A stretch of 64,000 nucleotides of DNA from Rosettibacter sp037481715 (GCA_037481715.1 JBBFLD010000001.1:558001-622000); one strand, 5' to 3'; numbered from the stretch's first letter, positions 36,079-44,717 are shown. The notes: generated by a model from the sequence alone, not told the origin. Numbers and translations: made by a program.

Positions 36079-37029
36079 TCAATTTTGATTTTCCTGTGTA
36101 GATGAATTTTCTTCTTTTATATTTTGATTTTGTTCAGTATTGGATTGATTGGATACAGAAGATTCAGCTTGAGCAGATTCAGCTTTTTCAGCTCTGCGTT
36201 TTGATTCACCTTTTTTATCATCATTATTGAATCTTACTCTTCTAATTCTTCCTTTTACTTGTTTCTTTTCTGGTTCTTGTTCTTCTTCCTCTGTAACTTT
36301 CTTTTCTCTTTCTTTTTCTGCAACTTCCTGAGCCTTTAATTCTTTTGCTTTTGCATTGCCTTCAATTACAGCATCGGCAATTACCTTTGTTATTATTTCA
36401 ATTGCTCGAGATGCATCATCATTTGCCGGGATAACATAATCAATTGGGTCTGGGTCGCAATTAGTATCAACAATTGCAAAGACAGGGATATTTAATCTTT
36501 CAGCTTCTTTAACTGCAATAGCTTCTTTTTTTACATCAACTACAAACAATGCACCTGGTAATTTTGTCATTGTTTCAACACCATCAAGCACTTTTCTTAA
36601 TTTTTCTTTTTCTCTTGTTAAAACCAATCTTTCTTTTTTGGTTATTTTATCGAAAGTTCCATCGCTTTCCATTTTTTCTATATTTTGAAGTCTCTTAACA
36701 CTTTTGCGAATAGTTGCAAAGTTTGTCAGCATACCACCGAGCCATCTTTCACTTACCCAGTTTGAATCACATCTTTTTGCTTCAGCTGCAATTGTTCCTT
36801 TTGCTTGCTTTTTAGTTCCAACAAAAAGAACTTTTTTTCCTTGAGCAACAATTTCTGTGATAGCTTCTGCAGCACGGTCGATTGCTTGTTGAGTTTTCTT
36901 AAGGTCAATAATATGAATCCCATTTTTTTCCATGAAAATGTAGGGTTTCATTTTGGGATTCCAGCGGCGTGTCAGGTGTCCAAAATGCGCACCTGCTTCA
37001 ATTAAATCTGTAAGTTGTACTCTTGGCAT
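36079..37029 (-). CDS. rpsB: 30S ribosomal protein S2 with a long acidic/basic tail
   Basis: The protein has 316 residues. The S2 core (about 1-232) has LIEAGAHFGHLTRRWNPKMKPYIF, KKVLFVGTKKQAKG, SNWVSERWLGGMLTNF and the PVFAIVDTNCDPDPIDYVIPANDDASRAI segment. A tail of about 80 residues, rich in Glu, Lys, Gln, Ser and Asn, extends past the usual end and looks disordered. AGGAG precedes the ATG. Immediately upstream is a 95-base folded leader that probably controls expression. Genes tsf, pyrH and frr follow. Confidence 0.97.
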   Translation of the reverse strand: MPRVQLTDLIEAGAHFGHLTRRWNPKMKPYIFMEKNGIHIIDLKKTQQAIDRAAEAITEIVAQGKKVLFVGTKKQAKGTIAAEAKRCDSNWVSERWLGGMLTNFATIRKSVKRLQNIEKMESDGTFDKITKKERLVLTREKEKLRKVLDGVETMTKLPGALFVVDVKKEAIAVKEAERLNIPVFAIVDTNCDPDPIDYVIPANDDASRAIEIITKVIADAVIEGNAKAKELKAQEVAEKEREKKVTEEEEQEPEKKQVKGRIRRVRFNNDDKKGESKRRAEKAESAQAESSVSNQSNTEQNQNIKEENSSTQENQN

Positions 37030-37051
37030 ATTTTTCTCCTGTTTTATCTTC

Positions 37052-37146
37052 TACTCTCATCTTATCCCCAATTGCATTATGCATTGGCTGGATAAGTTTG
37101 CTTTTCATCCCAAATTAATGGGACACAGGAAGCAAATACGAGAGTA
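37052..37146 (-). promoter_or_regulatory. Structured leader RNA upstream of rpsB
   Basis: The 141-base rpsI-rpsB gap folds on the minus strand into a three-way junction. P1 pairs 37140-37146 with 37052-37058 (7 bp, TACTCTC/GAGAGTA). P2 lies at 37061-37096: CTTATCC/GGATAAG, then CCAAT/ATTGG, then a small GCA/TGC tip. P3 lies at 37097-37136: TTTGCTT/AAGCAAA, then TCCCA/TGGGA with an AT-rich loop. P1 ends 22 bases before the rpsB ATG, just outside the AGGAG site. No T run follows, so it is not a simple terminator. It is placed as S2 autoregulatory leaders are in other bacteria; sequence similarity to those is not claimed. Confidence 0.72.
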
Positions 37147-37170
37147 TGAATGGTTAAATAAATTAGTTGA

Positions 37171-37557
37171 TTATCTCTTAGAGAATTGGAATCTCTTTCT
37201 TGCTTTTTTCTGTCCGTATTTTTTGCGTTCGACCATACGCGGGTCGCGTTTTAACAAACCTTCTGCTTTTAACAATGGACGAAAATCTGGGTTCAAATCT
37301 TCAAGTGCACGCGCGATTCCAAGTCGTATTGCGTCTGATTGACCTGTTATTCCACCTCCGGTAACATTTGCAAAAACATCATACTTACCTAATGTTTGAG
37401 TTACAACAAAAGGAAGTAAAATGTTATCGCGATGTTCTTTTAGTGGAAAATAATTTTCAAACTCTCTTTCATTAATTGTTACTTTGCCAGAACCATTTCT
37501 CAAATAAACTCTGGCAACTGAAGTTTTTCTTCTTCCTACAAATATTTTATCTGCCAT
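37171..37557 (-). CDS. rpsI: 30S ribosomal protein S9
   Basis: The protein has 128 residues, normal for S9. It begins ADKIFVGRRKTSVARVYLRNG, contains the GGGITGQSDAIRLGIARAL motif, and ends in the basic RKKYGQKKARKRFQFSKR tail that reaches the P site. The ATG at 37555-37557 has GGAG upstream; a TTG codon lies directly before it. It follows rplM by 12 bases, the universal L13-S9 pair. Confidence 0.97.
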   Translation of the reverse strand: MADKIFVGRRKTSVARVYLRNGSGKVTINEREFENYFPLKEHRDNILLPFVVTQTLGKYDVFANVTGGGITGQSDAIRLGIARALEDLNPDFRPLLKAEGLLKRDPRMVERKKYGQKKARKRFQFSKR

Positions 37558-37569
37558 CAAGTAACTCCA

Positions 37570-38010
37570 TTATAAACTTAACACTTCTGGTTTTTGAGCT
37601 GCATGAGGATGATTTTCACCGGCATAGACTTTTAATTTCTTAATTAATTTTCTTCCAAGACGATTTTTAGGGAGCATCCCTTTTACCGCATGTTCTACTA
37701 CAAATTCCGGTTTATTAGCAAGCAGCTCTTGAAAACTTTTGATTTTAACTCCACCTGGATACATTGAATGCCAGAAATAAGTTTTTAAGGATTCTCTTTT
37801 ACCTGTAACTCGAACTTTATCGGCATTAATCACAATTACAAAATCGCCTGTATCCATGTTGGGTGTAAATACAGGTTTATGCTTACCTCTAATAATTCTT
37901 GCTACTTTAGCAGCTAATCTGCCTAAAACCTGATCTTTAGCATCAACAATGTACCATTTTCGATTTGCTTCTTCAGGTTTAATGAACTTAGTAATCTTTT
38001 CTTGCTTCAA
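37570..38010 (-). CDS. rplM: 50S ribosomal protein L13
   Basis: The protein has 146 residues. It has the L13 pattern: RKWYIVDAKDQVLGRLAAKVA, HKPVFTPNMDTGDFVIVINADKV, SMYPGGVK, and VKGMLPKNRLGR. The start is TTG at 38008-38010, because GGAGG lies six bases upstream and the next residues (KQEKITKFIKPEEANRKWY) match the family; an upstream TTG at 38052 lies at the transcription start and cannot be used. First gene of the rplM-rpsI-rpsB-tsf-pyrH-frr block. Confidence 0.97.
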   Translation of the reverse strand: MKQEKITKFIKPEEANRKWYIVDAKDQVLGRLAAKVARIIRGKHKPVFTPNMDTGDFVIVINADKVRVTGKRESLKTYFWHSMYPGGVKIKSFQELLANKPEFVVEHAVKGMLPKNRLGRKLIKKLKVYAGENHPHAAQKPEVLSL

Positions 38011-38051
38011 GATAGCCTCCAAATACAAAAATCTATTTTTCAAAGGTTTCA

Positions 38052-38080
38052 AATATATTTCTATAGTCTTAGAATGTCAA
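38052..38080 (-). promoter_or_regulatory. Promoter of the rplM operon
   Basis: Minus-strand consensus TTGACA (38075-38080), exactly 17 bases, then TATATT (38052-38057), about 42 bases before the TTG start. The best sigma-70-type match in the window, as expected for ribosomal genes. Confidence 0.78.
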
Positions 38081-38182
38081 GGAATTCGAAATTTTTAATT
38101 TATTATTTAGTTTTCAGTTTGAAATTATTTCATATTTATCATCTTTACAGTATTATTTTTACTTGAAAATAAAAAATAAGAT

Positions 38183-40750
38183 ATGACTCCTAAGGAAATA
38201 TTAAAAAAATACTTCGGGTTCGAAGAGTTCAGGCCTGCACAACAAGAAATTATTAATGCAATTTTGAATGGAGAAAATGTTCTTGCTGTTCTTCCAACTG
38301 GAGGAGGCAAATCTATTTGTTATCAAATTCCTGCTATTCTATCAAATTCTTTTTCTATCGTTATTTCCCCTCTTATTGCTTTAATGAAAGATCAGGTTGA
38401 TACAATAAATAAAAAAATAAAAATAGCTGCTTTTATAAACAGTACACTTTCACAAAAAGAAATTCAATTAGTATTCAATGATATTTCAAATGGAAAAATT
38501 AAACTTCTCTACCTTTCACCAGAAAAGTTAGACAATATCAATTTTGCTGAAATAATAAAGCAGCTTTCCCCATCTTATCTCTTTATTGACGAAGCACACT
38601 GCATTAGTGAATGGGGACATAATTTTAGACCAAGCTATAGAAAAATTAAACACTTTGCAGAATTTACTGGCATAACAAAAATTTCTGCTTTTACCGCTAC
38701 AGCTACTGAAGATGTTCGTAAAGACATTTTAGAACAACTTGGAATAATTAATGCAAGAATTTTTATTCATGGTTTTGAAAGAAGGAATCTTAATCTTAAT
38801 GTTATCAAAATAAAAGAAAAAAAAGAAACTTTATTAAAATTAATCACCCCTTCTGCAATACCTGCAATTATTTATACAGCAACCAGAAAATTAGCAGAAG
38901 AAGTCTATGAATTCTTAAAATACAATAAAATTAATTGTGCTTATTATCATGCAGGATTGAACGCAGAAAAAAGAAAAATTATTCAAGATGATTTTCTTGA
39001 AGGAAGGATTAATCTGATTGTTGCAACAAATGCTTTTGGAATGGGAATTGACAAAAGTGATATAAGAACAGTCATCCACTTTAATATGCCAGCAAATCTC
39101 GAAAATTATTATCAGGAAATTGGAAGAGCAGGACGAGATGGCAAACCTTCAAACATTTTCTTATTGTTTGATGAAAAAGATATTGCCATACAAGAATATT
39201 TCATAAAAAATTCTTTTCCCCAGAGAGAACAAGTTGAATTAGTCTATAATGCAATTTGTGATTATGGCAGAATTTCACTTGGAAGCATCCCGAAAAAGGA
39301 AATTCCTCTTGATACAAATCTAATTTCATTTTTGCAGACAAAAGAATTAAATAAAGCACTCATTGAATCTTCAATCAAAATTCTTGAGGAATCAGGTTAC
39401 ATAAAATTTAATCCCGATTTCTATCAAAAGCATTATGTTCAATTTTTAATTGAGCCAGCAAAATTAAATTCATTTATCTACAAAATTAATGACAATGAAC
39501 TGAAGGATTTTATATTGATTCTCGTAAGAAATTATGGTAATAAAATTTTTAGAACAAAAACTATAATCAATCTGATGAGACTTTCAGAGATATTAAATTC
39601 AAATGTCGAAAGTCTTATAGAATACTTAAAATTGTTAAACAATTCAGGCATAATCTTGTATGAACCTCCTTCATTATTTCCAACTGTGACAATTTTAAAA
39701 TCAAGAGTAAAAAGTGAAGATTTGTGCCTGGATTTTTCTAAAACAAAAAAACTTATTGAACACAATAAAAATAAACTTCAAAAAATGATTGGTTATATAA
39801 CTTCCAATGACTGCAGATTTGCATACATATTAAATTATTTTGGAGAGATAAAAGACAATTATAAATGCGGCAGATGCGATGCATGTCTTGGTAAAACAAT
39901 CACATTAAATAATGATGACTATTTAAGAAGACACATTATTACAACATTGAATGAATTCAAAAATCCATTACATAAAAAAGAACTTTTTAAGATTATTACT
40001 GGGAAGGATTCAAAATATCACAACATTTCTACCTTTGGTTCATGCGAGCATTTTTCAACAATTGAATTAGAGGATATGCTTTTAACACTGGAGTTGGAAA
40101 AGATAATATCAGTCAAGAATGATATTATTTTCTATGAGCAAAATAATCTTAATTTATTTTTGTCAGAAGACTCTGAAACAAATCAAAAAAATTATGAAGA
40201 TGAGTTAAAACTTTTTAATATTCTTAGACAAATTAGAAAAGAAGCATCTGAAAAATTTAATCAGCCTGCACAGTTAATTTGTCCAGATAATGTTCTGAGA
40301 AATATCTCCAAACTTCGTCCAAAATCATACTCAGAATTTCTTGATATTGATGGTTTTAATAACAGAATGTTCAATAAAATCGGAGCTGAATTTATAGAGG
40401 CAATCAATGAATTCGAGAAAAATGAAATCAATATTCACAAAATAAAAGAAAAAAATTTACCGCATACTTCATATCAAATACTTGAATTAATTCAAAAAAA
40501 ATATTCACTTGAAGATATTGCAAGCATCACTAAAATTCCCGAATCAATTCTTTCTGTTCAGATAGAAACATTAATAGAAGCAATACCTGACTTGGAAATT
40601 GATTCTCTGTTTAATTATGATGAACTAAAAATGATTTATGAAAAAATTGATGAAGGCATTTTCGATATAAAAGAACTTAGAAAATGTTTTAATGAAAAAA
40701 TAAGTTATGCAAAATTAAGAATAGCATTAGCAAAGAGAAGAGTTAATTAA
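38183..40750 (+). CDS. recQ: RecQ-family ATP-dependent DNA helicase
   Basis: The protein has 855 residues, longer than E. coli RecQ (about 610). Motif 0 FGFEEFRPAQQEII, Walker A LPTGGGKSICYQ (Lys43), the DEAH box LFIDEAHCISEWGHNFRPSY, and IGRAGRDGKPS of motif VI are all intact. A zinc site follows (KCGRCDAC near residue 570). An HRDC-like domain lies around 680-755 (DNVLRNISKLRPKSYSEFLDIDGF), and a C-terminal helix-turn-helix-like tail (SLEDIASITKIPESILSVQIETL) ends the chain. It unwinds recombination and replication intermediates 3' to 5'. No clear ribosome site precedes the ATG. Divergent from rplM and convergent with the next gene, which it overlaps by 8 bases. Confidence 0.95.
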   Translation: MTPKEILKKYFGFEEFRPAQQEIINAILNGENVLAVLPTGGGKSICYQIPAILSNSFSIVISPLIALMKDQVDTINKKIKIAAFINSTLSQKEIQLVFNDISNGKIKLLYLSPEKLDNINFAEIIKQLSPSYLFIDEAHCISEWGHNFRPSYRKIKHFAEFTGITKISAFTATATEDVRKDILEQLGIINARIFIHGFERRNLNLNVIKIKEKKETLLKLITPSAIPAIIYTATRKLAEEVYEFLKYNKINCAYYHAGLNAEKRKIIQDDFLEGRINLIVATNAFGMGIDKSDIRTVIHFNMPANLENYYQEIGRAGRDGKPSNIFLLFDEKDIAIQEYFIKNSFPQREQVELVYNAICDYGRISLGSIPKKEIPLDTNLISFLQTKELNKALIESSIKILEESGYIKFNPDFYQKHYVQFLIEPAKLNSFIYKINDNELKDFILILVRNYGNKIFRTKTIINLMRLSEILNSNVESLIEYLKLLNNSGIILYEPPSLFPTVTILKSRVKSEDLCLDFSKTKKLIEHNKNKLQKMIGYITSNDCRFAYILNYFGEIKDNYKCGRCDACLGKTITLNNDDYLRRHIITTLNEFKNPLHKKELFKIITGKDSKYHNISTFGSCEHFSTIELEDMLLTLELEKIISVKNDIIFYEQNNLNLFLSEDSETNQKNYEDELKLFNILRQIRKEASEKFNQPAQLICPDNVLRNISKLRPKSYSEFLDIDGFNNRMFNKIGAEFIEAINEFEKNEINIHKIKEKNLPHTSYQILELIQKKYSLEDIASITKIPESILSVQIETLIEAIPDLEIDSLFNYDELKMIYEKIDEGIFDIKELRKCFNEKISYAKLRIALAKRRVN

Positions 40751-41069
40751 TTGCATTGGTGTTTTTTAAGTCTTTAAGAAACTCATCCGCTTTCTTAAAA
40801 AAACTTTCCCATTGTTTTTGGTTTGCTTTTAACCCTTTTAAATATTCTTCAAAATCTTTCGGACTTACTTTATATTTATCAAACATTTTTTTTCTGTAAA
40901 CATTTAACGAATCAACATTATAAAAATATTTTTCCTCGAGGATAATATTTTCTACATAAATTTTGACTGCAGTTTGCTCATTAATATTTTTTTTGTCGCA
41001 GCCTGTTAGAAACAGCATTAAACAGATGCAAAAAGAAAAAATAAACTTATTTCTTCTTGCTTGCTTCAA
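40743..41069 (-). CDS. DUF4296-like small lipoprotein
   Basis: The protein has 108 residues if started at TTG 41067-41069, which gives a classic lipoprotein signal (KQARRNKFIFSF..LFLTGC, lipidated Cys24). GTG at 41085-41087 is an alternative with no ribosome site. The mature part (VDSLNVYRKKMFDKYKVSPKDFEEYLKGL, then KQWESFFKKADEFL) matches the pattern of DUF4296 lipoproteins of Bacteroidota, whose function is unknown. The 5' end overlaps the rhomboid gene by 23 bases, so translation is probably coupled. Confidence 0.72.
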   Translation of the reverse strand: MKQARRNKFIFSFCICLMLFLTGCDKKNINEQTAVKIYVENIILEEKYFYNVDSLNVYRKKMFDKYKVSPKDFEEYLKGLKANQKQWESFFKKADEFLKDLKNTNAIN

Positions 41070-41964
41070 ATAAGATTCTCTTTTCACGTTCGGTTAAATT
41101 TTTGTAGCCGCTTTGACTAATTTTATCAAGTATTCTATCAATTTCCTCTTGAGTAATTTCTTCTTCATCTTTTGATTCTATATCGTAAAAATCTGCTTCT
41201 TCAATATCTTTTGAAAACGATGGTTTTCTTAATCTTGAAGAAAACTTAAAACTGGATTTTCGCTTTGAATAATTAAAAAGATTACTGAATTGAAAATTGT
41301 ATCTTCTATCAAGTAAAATAAATAAAAATCCTGTGACTGCACCGCCAATATGAGCAAGATGAGCTACAAGTGTAGGTTCATTAACTGATAAAAATTCTAT
41401 AACAACAAGAAATGCAATAAGATATTTAGCTTTAATTGGAATCAAGAAGTATAAGAAAATGTAACGGTCGGGGAAAAACATAGCAAATGCAATCATAATT
41501 CCAAAAACAGCACCAGATGCACCAATTGTTGGAGCCAATGATTCAGAAAATAATGGTGATAAAAAGATTTGAAACAAACCAGCTCCAAAACCGCACAATA
41601 AATAATAAATCAAAAATTTTTTAGAACCCATAATATTTTCTAATTCCATCCCGAACATCCAGAGCATAAACATATTAAAGAGAATATGTGTAAAATCACC
41701 ATGCATAAATTGATAAGTAAGGAACTGCCAAATTTTAAAATTATAAGGCATGCCTGCACTGTCGATTCCTTTAATTGGATTTAATGCAAAGTATCTATTC
41801 AAAATATACCAGCCAGGTACTCCATTAAAGTTGATGTTATCAAATATCATTTGGATTAAAAAAACACCAACATTAATTATTAACAGATTTTTTATAACTG
41901 GAGGGAAAAAGGAAAATCCTCCAAAACCAGAAGGACGATAATAATCTCTTGAATCTAAACTCAT
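41047..41964 (-). CDS. Rhomboid-family intramembrane serine protease
   Basis: The protein has 305 residues. Six membrane helices lie between about 25 and 220. The catalytic Ser is in PTIGASGAVFGIM, the catalytic His in LVAHLAHIGGAVTGF, and the loop motif HGDFTHILFNMFMLW is typical. It cleaves substrates within the membrane. A cytoplasmic tail of about 85 residues is charged (EEADFYDIESKDEEEITQEEI) and ends in a helix. It is followed by a DUF4296-like lipoprotein that overlaps it. Substrates unknown. Confidence 0.92.
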   Translation of the reverse strand: MSLDSRDYYRPSGFGGFSFFPPVIKNLLIINVGVFLIQMIFDNINFNGVPGWYILNRYFALNPIKGIDSAGMPYNFKIWQFLTYQFMHGDFTHILFNMFMLWMFGMELENIMGSKKFLIYYLLCGFGAGLFQIFLSPLFSESLAPTIGASGAVFGIMIAFAMFFPDRYIFLYFLIPIKAKYLIAFLVVIEFLSVNEPTLVAHLAHIGGAVTGFLFILLDRRYNFQFSNLFNYSKRKSSFKFSSRLRKPSFSKDIEEADFYDIESKDEEEITQEEIDRILDKISQSGYKNLTEREKRILFEASKKK

Positions 41965-42032
41965 TTATATGCCTATGTTCTATCTAATTATAAAATTACT
42001 ATTTCTTTTATAAATTATCCAAAAACAATAAT

Positions 42033-42076
42033 AAAAAAATAAGCAGGAGCATCAAGAAATATTTTAGCTCCTGCTT
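42033..42076 (-). terminator. Rho-independent terminator of pgk
   Basis: Perfect 10-bp stem AAGCAGGAGC/GCTCCTGCTT (42041-42050 against 42067-42076), a 16-base loop and a seven-T run on the minus strand, shortly after the pgk stop. Confidence 0.85.
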
Positions 42077-42096
42077 TGAAATTTTATTCGGGTTAA

Positions 42097-43296
42097 TCAA
42101 ACATCATCATTTAATGCTGCAACGCCAGGCAAAATTTTACCTTCGAGGAATTCTAGTGAAGCACCACCTCCAGTTGAAACATGTGATACCTTATCTTCAA
42201 GTCCAGCTTTTTTAATTGCTGCAGCAGAATCACCGCCGCCAATTATTGTAATAGCACCTTTTTCTGTAGCTTCTGCAAGTGCTTGAGCAATTGCATTTGT
42301 TCCTTTAGCAAAATTATCGAACTCAAAAACACCGAGAGGACCATTCCAAATAATTGTTTTGCTTTCAAGTATAACTTTGCGAAATTCTTCTATTGTTTTT
42401 GGTCCAATATCCAATCCCATTTTATCTGCAGGAATTTTATCAGAATCAACTACCATTGAAGAAGATTCATTTTTAAATTCAGATGCAACAACGTTATCAA
42501 TTGGCAATAGAACTCTTGCATTTGATTTTTTGAATTTCTCAAGTGTTTCTTTTGCCAATTCAATTTTTTCTTCTTCAAGCAATGAAGTTCCAATTTCATA
42601 ACCCATAGCTTTATAAAATGTATAAGCCATTCCTCCGCCGATTAAAAGATTATCAACTTTAGGCAATAAATTTTCTATCACATCAATCTTACCAGAAATT
42701 TTTGAACCTCCAAGAATTGCAGTAAATGGTCTAACAGGATTCGATATTGCTTCGCCGAGATAATTCAATTCTTTTTGCATTAAGTAACCAGCTGCACAAA
42801 CTTTGATAAATTTAGTTACACCTTCAGTTGAAGCATGGGCTCTATGTGCACTTCCAAAAGCATCGTTGATGTAAACATCACCAAGTTCTGCAAGCTGCTG
42901 TGCAAATGCAGGGTCATTTTTTTCTTCTTCAGCATGGAATCTTAAATTTTCTAAAAGAAGAACTTCTCCTTCCTTTAATGAATTTACAATTGCTTTTACT
43001 TGTTCACCTACACAATCAGGTGCAAATTTTACATCCATTTCAAGCAATTCACTTAAACGAACAGCAACAGGCTTCAAAGTATATTTTGGATTTGGTGCAC
43101 CTTTAGGTCTTCCAAGATGACTCATTAAAATGCACTTACCGCCGTCATTAATAATTTTTTTAATAGTTGGAAGAGCAGCAGTAATACGAAGGTCATCTGT
43201 AATGTTCATATTTTCATCATAAGGAACATTAAAGTCAACACGAACAAGAACTCTTTGTCCTTTAAGATTAACTTTGTCAATACTGAGTTTTTTCAT
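42097..43296 (-). CDS. pgk: Phosphoglycerate kinase
   Basis: The protein has 399 residues, typical. It forms ATP from 1,3-bisphosphoglycerate in glycolysis. Motifs: RVDFNVPYDENMNITDD, LMSHLGRPKG, the acyl-phosphate-site VLLLENLRFHAEEE, AFGSAHRAHAST, and the ATP-site GPLGVFE and GGGDSAAAIKKAGL. AAGGAGG precedes the ATG. It follows gap, with a terminator and a promoter between them. Confidence 0.97.
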   Translation of the reverse strand: MKKLSIDKVNLKGQRVLVRVDFNVPYDENMNITDDLRITAALPTIKKIINDGGKCILMSHLGRPKGAPNPKYTLKPVAVRLSELLEMDVKFAPDCVGEQVKAIVNSLKEGEVLLLENLRFHAEEEKNDPAFAQQLAELGDVYINDAFGSAHRAHASTEGVTKFIKVCAAGYLMQKELNYLGEAISNPVRPFTAILGGSKISGKIDVIENLLPKVDNLLIGGGMAYTFYKAMGYEIGTSLLEEEKIELAKETLEKFKKSNARVLLPIDNVVASEFKNESSSMVVDSDKIPADKMGLDIGPKTIEEFRKVILESKTIIWNGPLGVFEFDNFAKGTNAIAQALAEATEKGAITIIGGGDSAAAIKKAGLEDKVSHVSTGGGASLEFLEGKILPGVAALNDDV

Positions 43297-43329
43297 TTTA
43301 TCCTCCTTTTTAGGAATTTTCTTTATCGA

Positions 43330-43358
43330 AAATTAGATGTTAGAAAGGATATATACAA
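43330..43358 (-). promoter_or_regulatory. Candidate pgk promoter overlapping the gap terminator
   Basis: Minus-strand TTGTAT (43353-43358), 17-base spacer, TAATTT (43330-43335), about 35 bases before pgk. Its -35 element lies at the end of the T run of the gap terminator. Confidence 0.42.
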
Positions 43359-43393
43359 AAAAAGACGCAGCCGTAATTAGCGGACTGCGTCTT
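43357..43393 (-). terminator. Rho-independent terminator of gap
   Basis: A 12-bp stem with one bulged base, AAGACGCAG..CCG/CGG..TGCGTCTT (43362-43373 against 43381-43393), seven-base loop and a T run on the minus strand, about 20 bases after the gap stop. Confidence 0.85.
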
Positions 43394-43413
43394 AATCGAG
43401 CATCATTAATAAA

Positions 43414-44478
43414 TTATTTTGTGTTAATCATCTTCATTAATAAATCTACAACTCTGCAGGAATAACCCCATTCATTATCATACCAGGATATAATCTTAAA
43501 GAATCTTTTTTCACCTTTAAGATTATTTTGCAAAGTTGCAAGTGAATCATAAATTGAAGAACGGTCATCATGTATAAAATCTGTTGATACAACTTCTTCG
43601 TTGCAATAACCAAGAATTCCTTTAAGATATGTTTCTGAAGCTTTTTTCATCAATTCATCAATTTCTTGAATTGATGTTTCTCTTTCTGACCTGAATGTTA
43701 AATCGACAACAGAAACATCAGCTGTAGGAACACGGAAAGACATTCCAGTTAATTTACCTTTAGTTTGAGGCAAAACTTCACCAACTGCTTTTGCTGCACC
43801 AGTAGTTGAAGGAATAATATTAATTGCAGCTGCACGGCCACCTCTCCAATCTTTCTTTGATGGTCCATCAACTGTTTTTTGTGTTGCAGTATATGAGTGA
43901 ATTGTTGTCATCAATCCTGTTTCGATTCCAATTCCTTCTTTAATCAATACATGAACGAGTGGTGCAAGACAATTTGTTGTACAAGATGCATTTGATACAA
44001 TGTGATGTTTCTCTGGATCATATTCATTATCGTTTACACCCATAACAAAAGTTTTTACATCACCTTTGCCTGGAGCTGTAATAATTACTTTTTTAGCACC
44101 AGCAGCTAAATGACCTTTTGCTTTTTCTGAATCGGTAAATAAACCTGTTGATTCAAGTACATATTCTACCCCAAGGTCTTTCCATGGTAGTTGTGAAGGA
44201 TCTTTTTGAGCTAACAAGCATTTAATTTTATGACCATTAACAACAAGAATATCATCATTCTCTAATGACGGGTCACTTTTTTCACTGCTCAGTGTTCCTT
44301 TAAACTTACCATGAACTGAATCATACTTTAATTGATAAGCAAAATATTTAGCATCATTTGAAATATCCACAACAGCAACAACATCTACCTCTTTGCCAAG
44401 GTAGCCTTTGTCTGCTAATACATTAATAATTTGTCTGCCAATTCTTCCGAAACCATTAATTCCGACTTTTGTTGCCAT
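43414..44478 (-). CDS. gap: Glyceraldehyde-3-phosphate dehydrogenase
   Basis: The protein has 354 residues. It oxidises glyceraldehyde-3-phosphate to 1,3-bisphosphoglycerate. Rossmann start KVGINGFGRIGRQIINVL; Asp in VAVVDISNDA points to NAD rather than NADP. The catalytic Cys166 is in SNASCTTNCLAPL, with a His partner in IHSYTATQ. The end WYDNEWGYSCRVVDLL is canonical. The ATG at 44476-44478 has GGAGG upstream; a longer start adds 15 residues foreign to the family. A good promoter lies about 45 bases upstream. Confidence 0.97.
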   Translation of the reverse strand: MATKVGINGFGRIGRQIINVLADKGYLGKEVDVVAVVDISNDAKYFAYQLKYDSVHGKFKGTLSSEKSDPSLENDDILVVNGHKIKCLLAQKDPSQLPWKDLGVEYVLESTGLFTDSEKAKGHLAAGAKKVIITAPGKGDVKTFVMGVNDNEYDPEKHHIVSNASCTTNCLAPLVHVLIKEGIGIETGLMTTIHSYTATQKTVDGPSKKDWRGGRAAAINIIPSTTGAAKAVGEVLPQTKGKLTGMSFRVPTADVSVVDLTFRSERETSIQEIDELMKKASETYLKGILGYCNEEVVSTDFIHDDRSSIYDSLATLQNNLKGEKRFFKIISWYDNEWGYSCRVVDLLMKMINTK

Positions 44479-44521
44479 GATTTTTTCCTCCATATACGAA
44501 TTTGTGTAAATTTTGAATTGC

Positions 44522-44550
44522 AATATAGTTATTAATTAAAGAAGTTTCAA
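44522..44550 (-). promoter_or_regulatory. Promoter of gap
   Basis: Minus-strand TTGAAA (44545-44550), exactly 17 bases, TATATT (44522-44527). About 45 bases before the gap ATG. Confidence 0.65.
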
Positions 44551-44618
44551 TTTATCTGAATAATTAATTTAATAATTTCCGTATATCATCAAATTAAGCT
44601 AATTAATTGAGGATATAC

Positions 44619-44646
44619 TTGAACTTTAACTTTGATATTTTATTAA
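44619..44646 (+). promoter_or_regulatory. Candidate promoter of the CRP-family regulator
   Basis: Plus-strand TTGAAC (44619-44624), 16-base spacer, TATTAA (44641-44646), about 70 bases before the regulator ATG. Divergent from the gap promoter. Confidence 0.4.
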
Positions 44647-44717
44647 AAAATAATTGGTGATTAATTTTGAAAAGGTTATTTTTCAATGACAATTATAATA
44701 AATCAGTGGGTGTAAGT

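Noticed and set aside
36953..37342. 129-codon plus-strand frame spanning the rpsI-rpsB gap
   Set aside because: It is antisense to rpsB and rpsI and covers the folded leader. No start signal; the structure in the gap is explained by the RNA.
42105..42601. Open frames on the plus strand opposite pgk
   Set aside because: Serine-rich antisense frames without ribosome sites; shadows of pgk codon usage.
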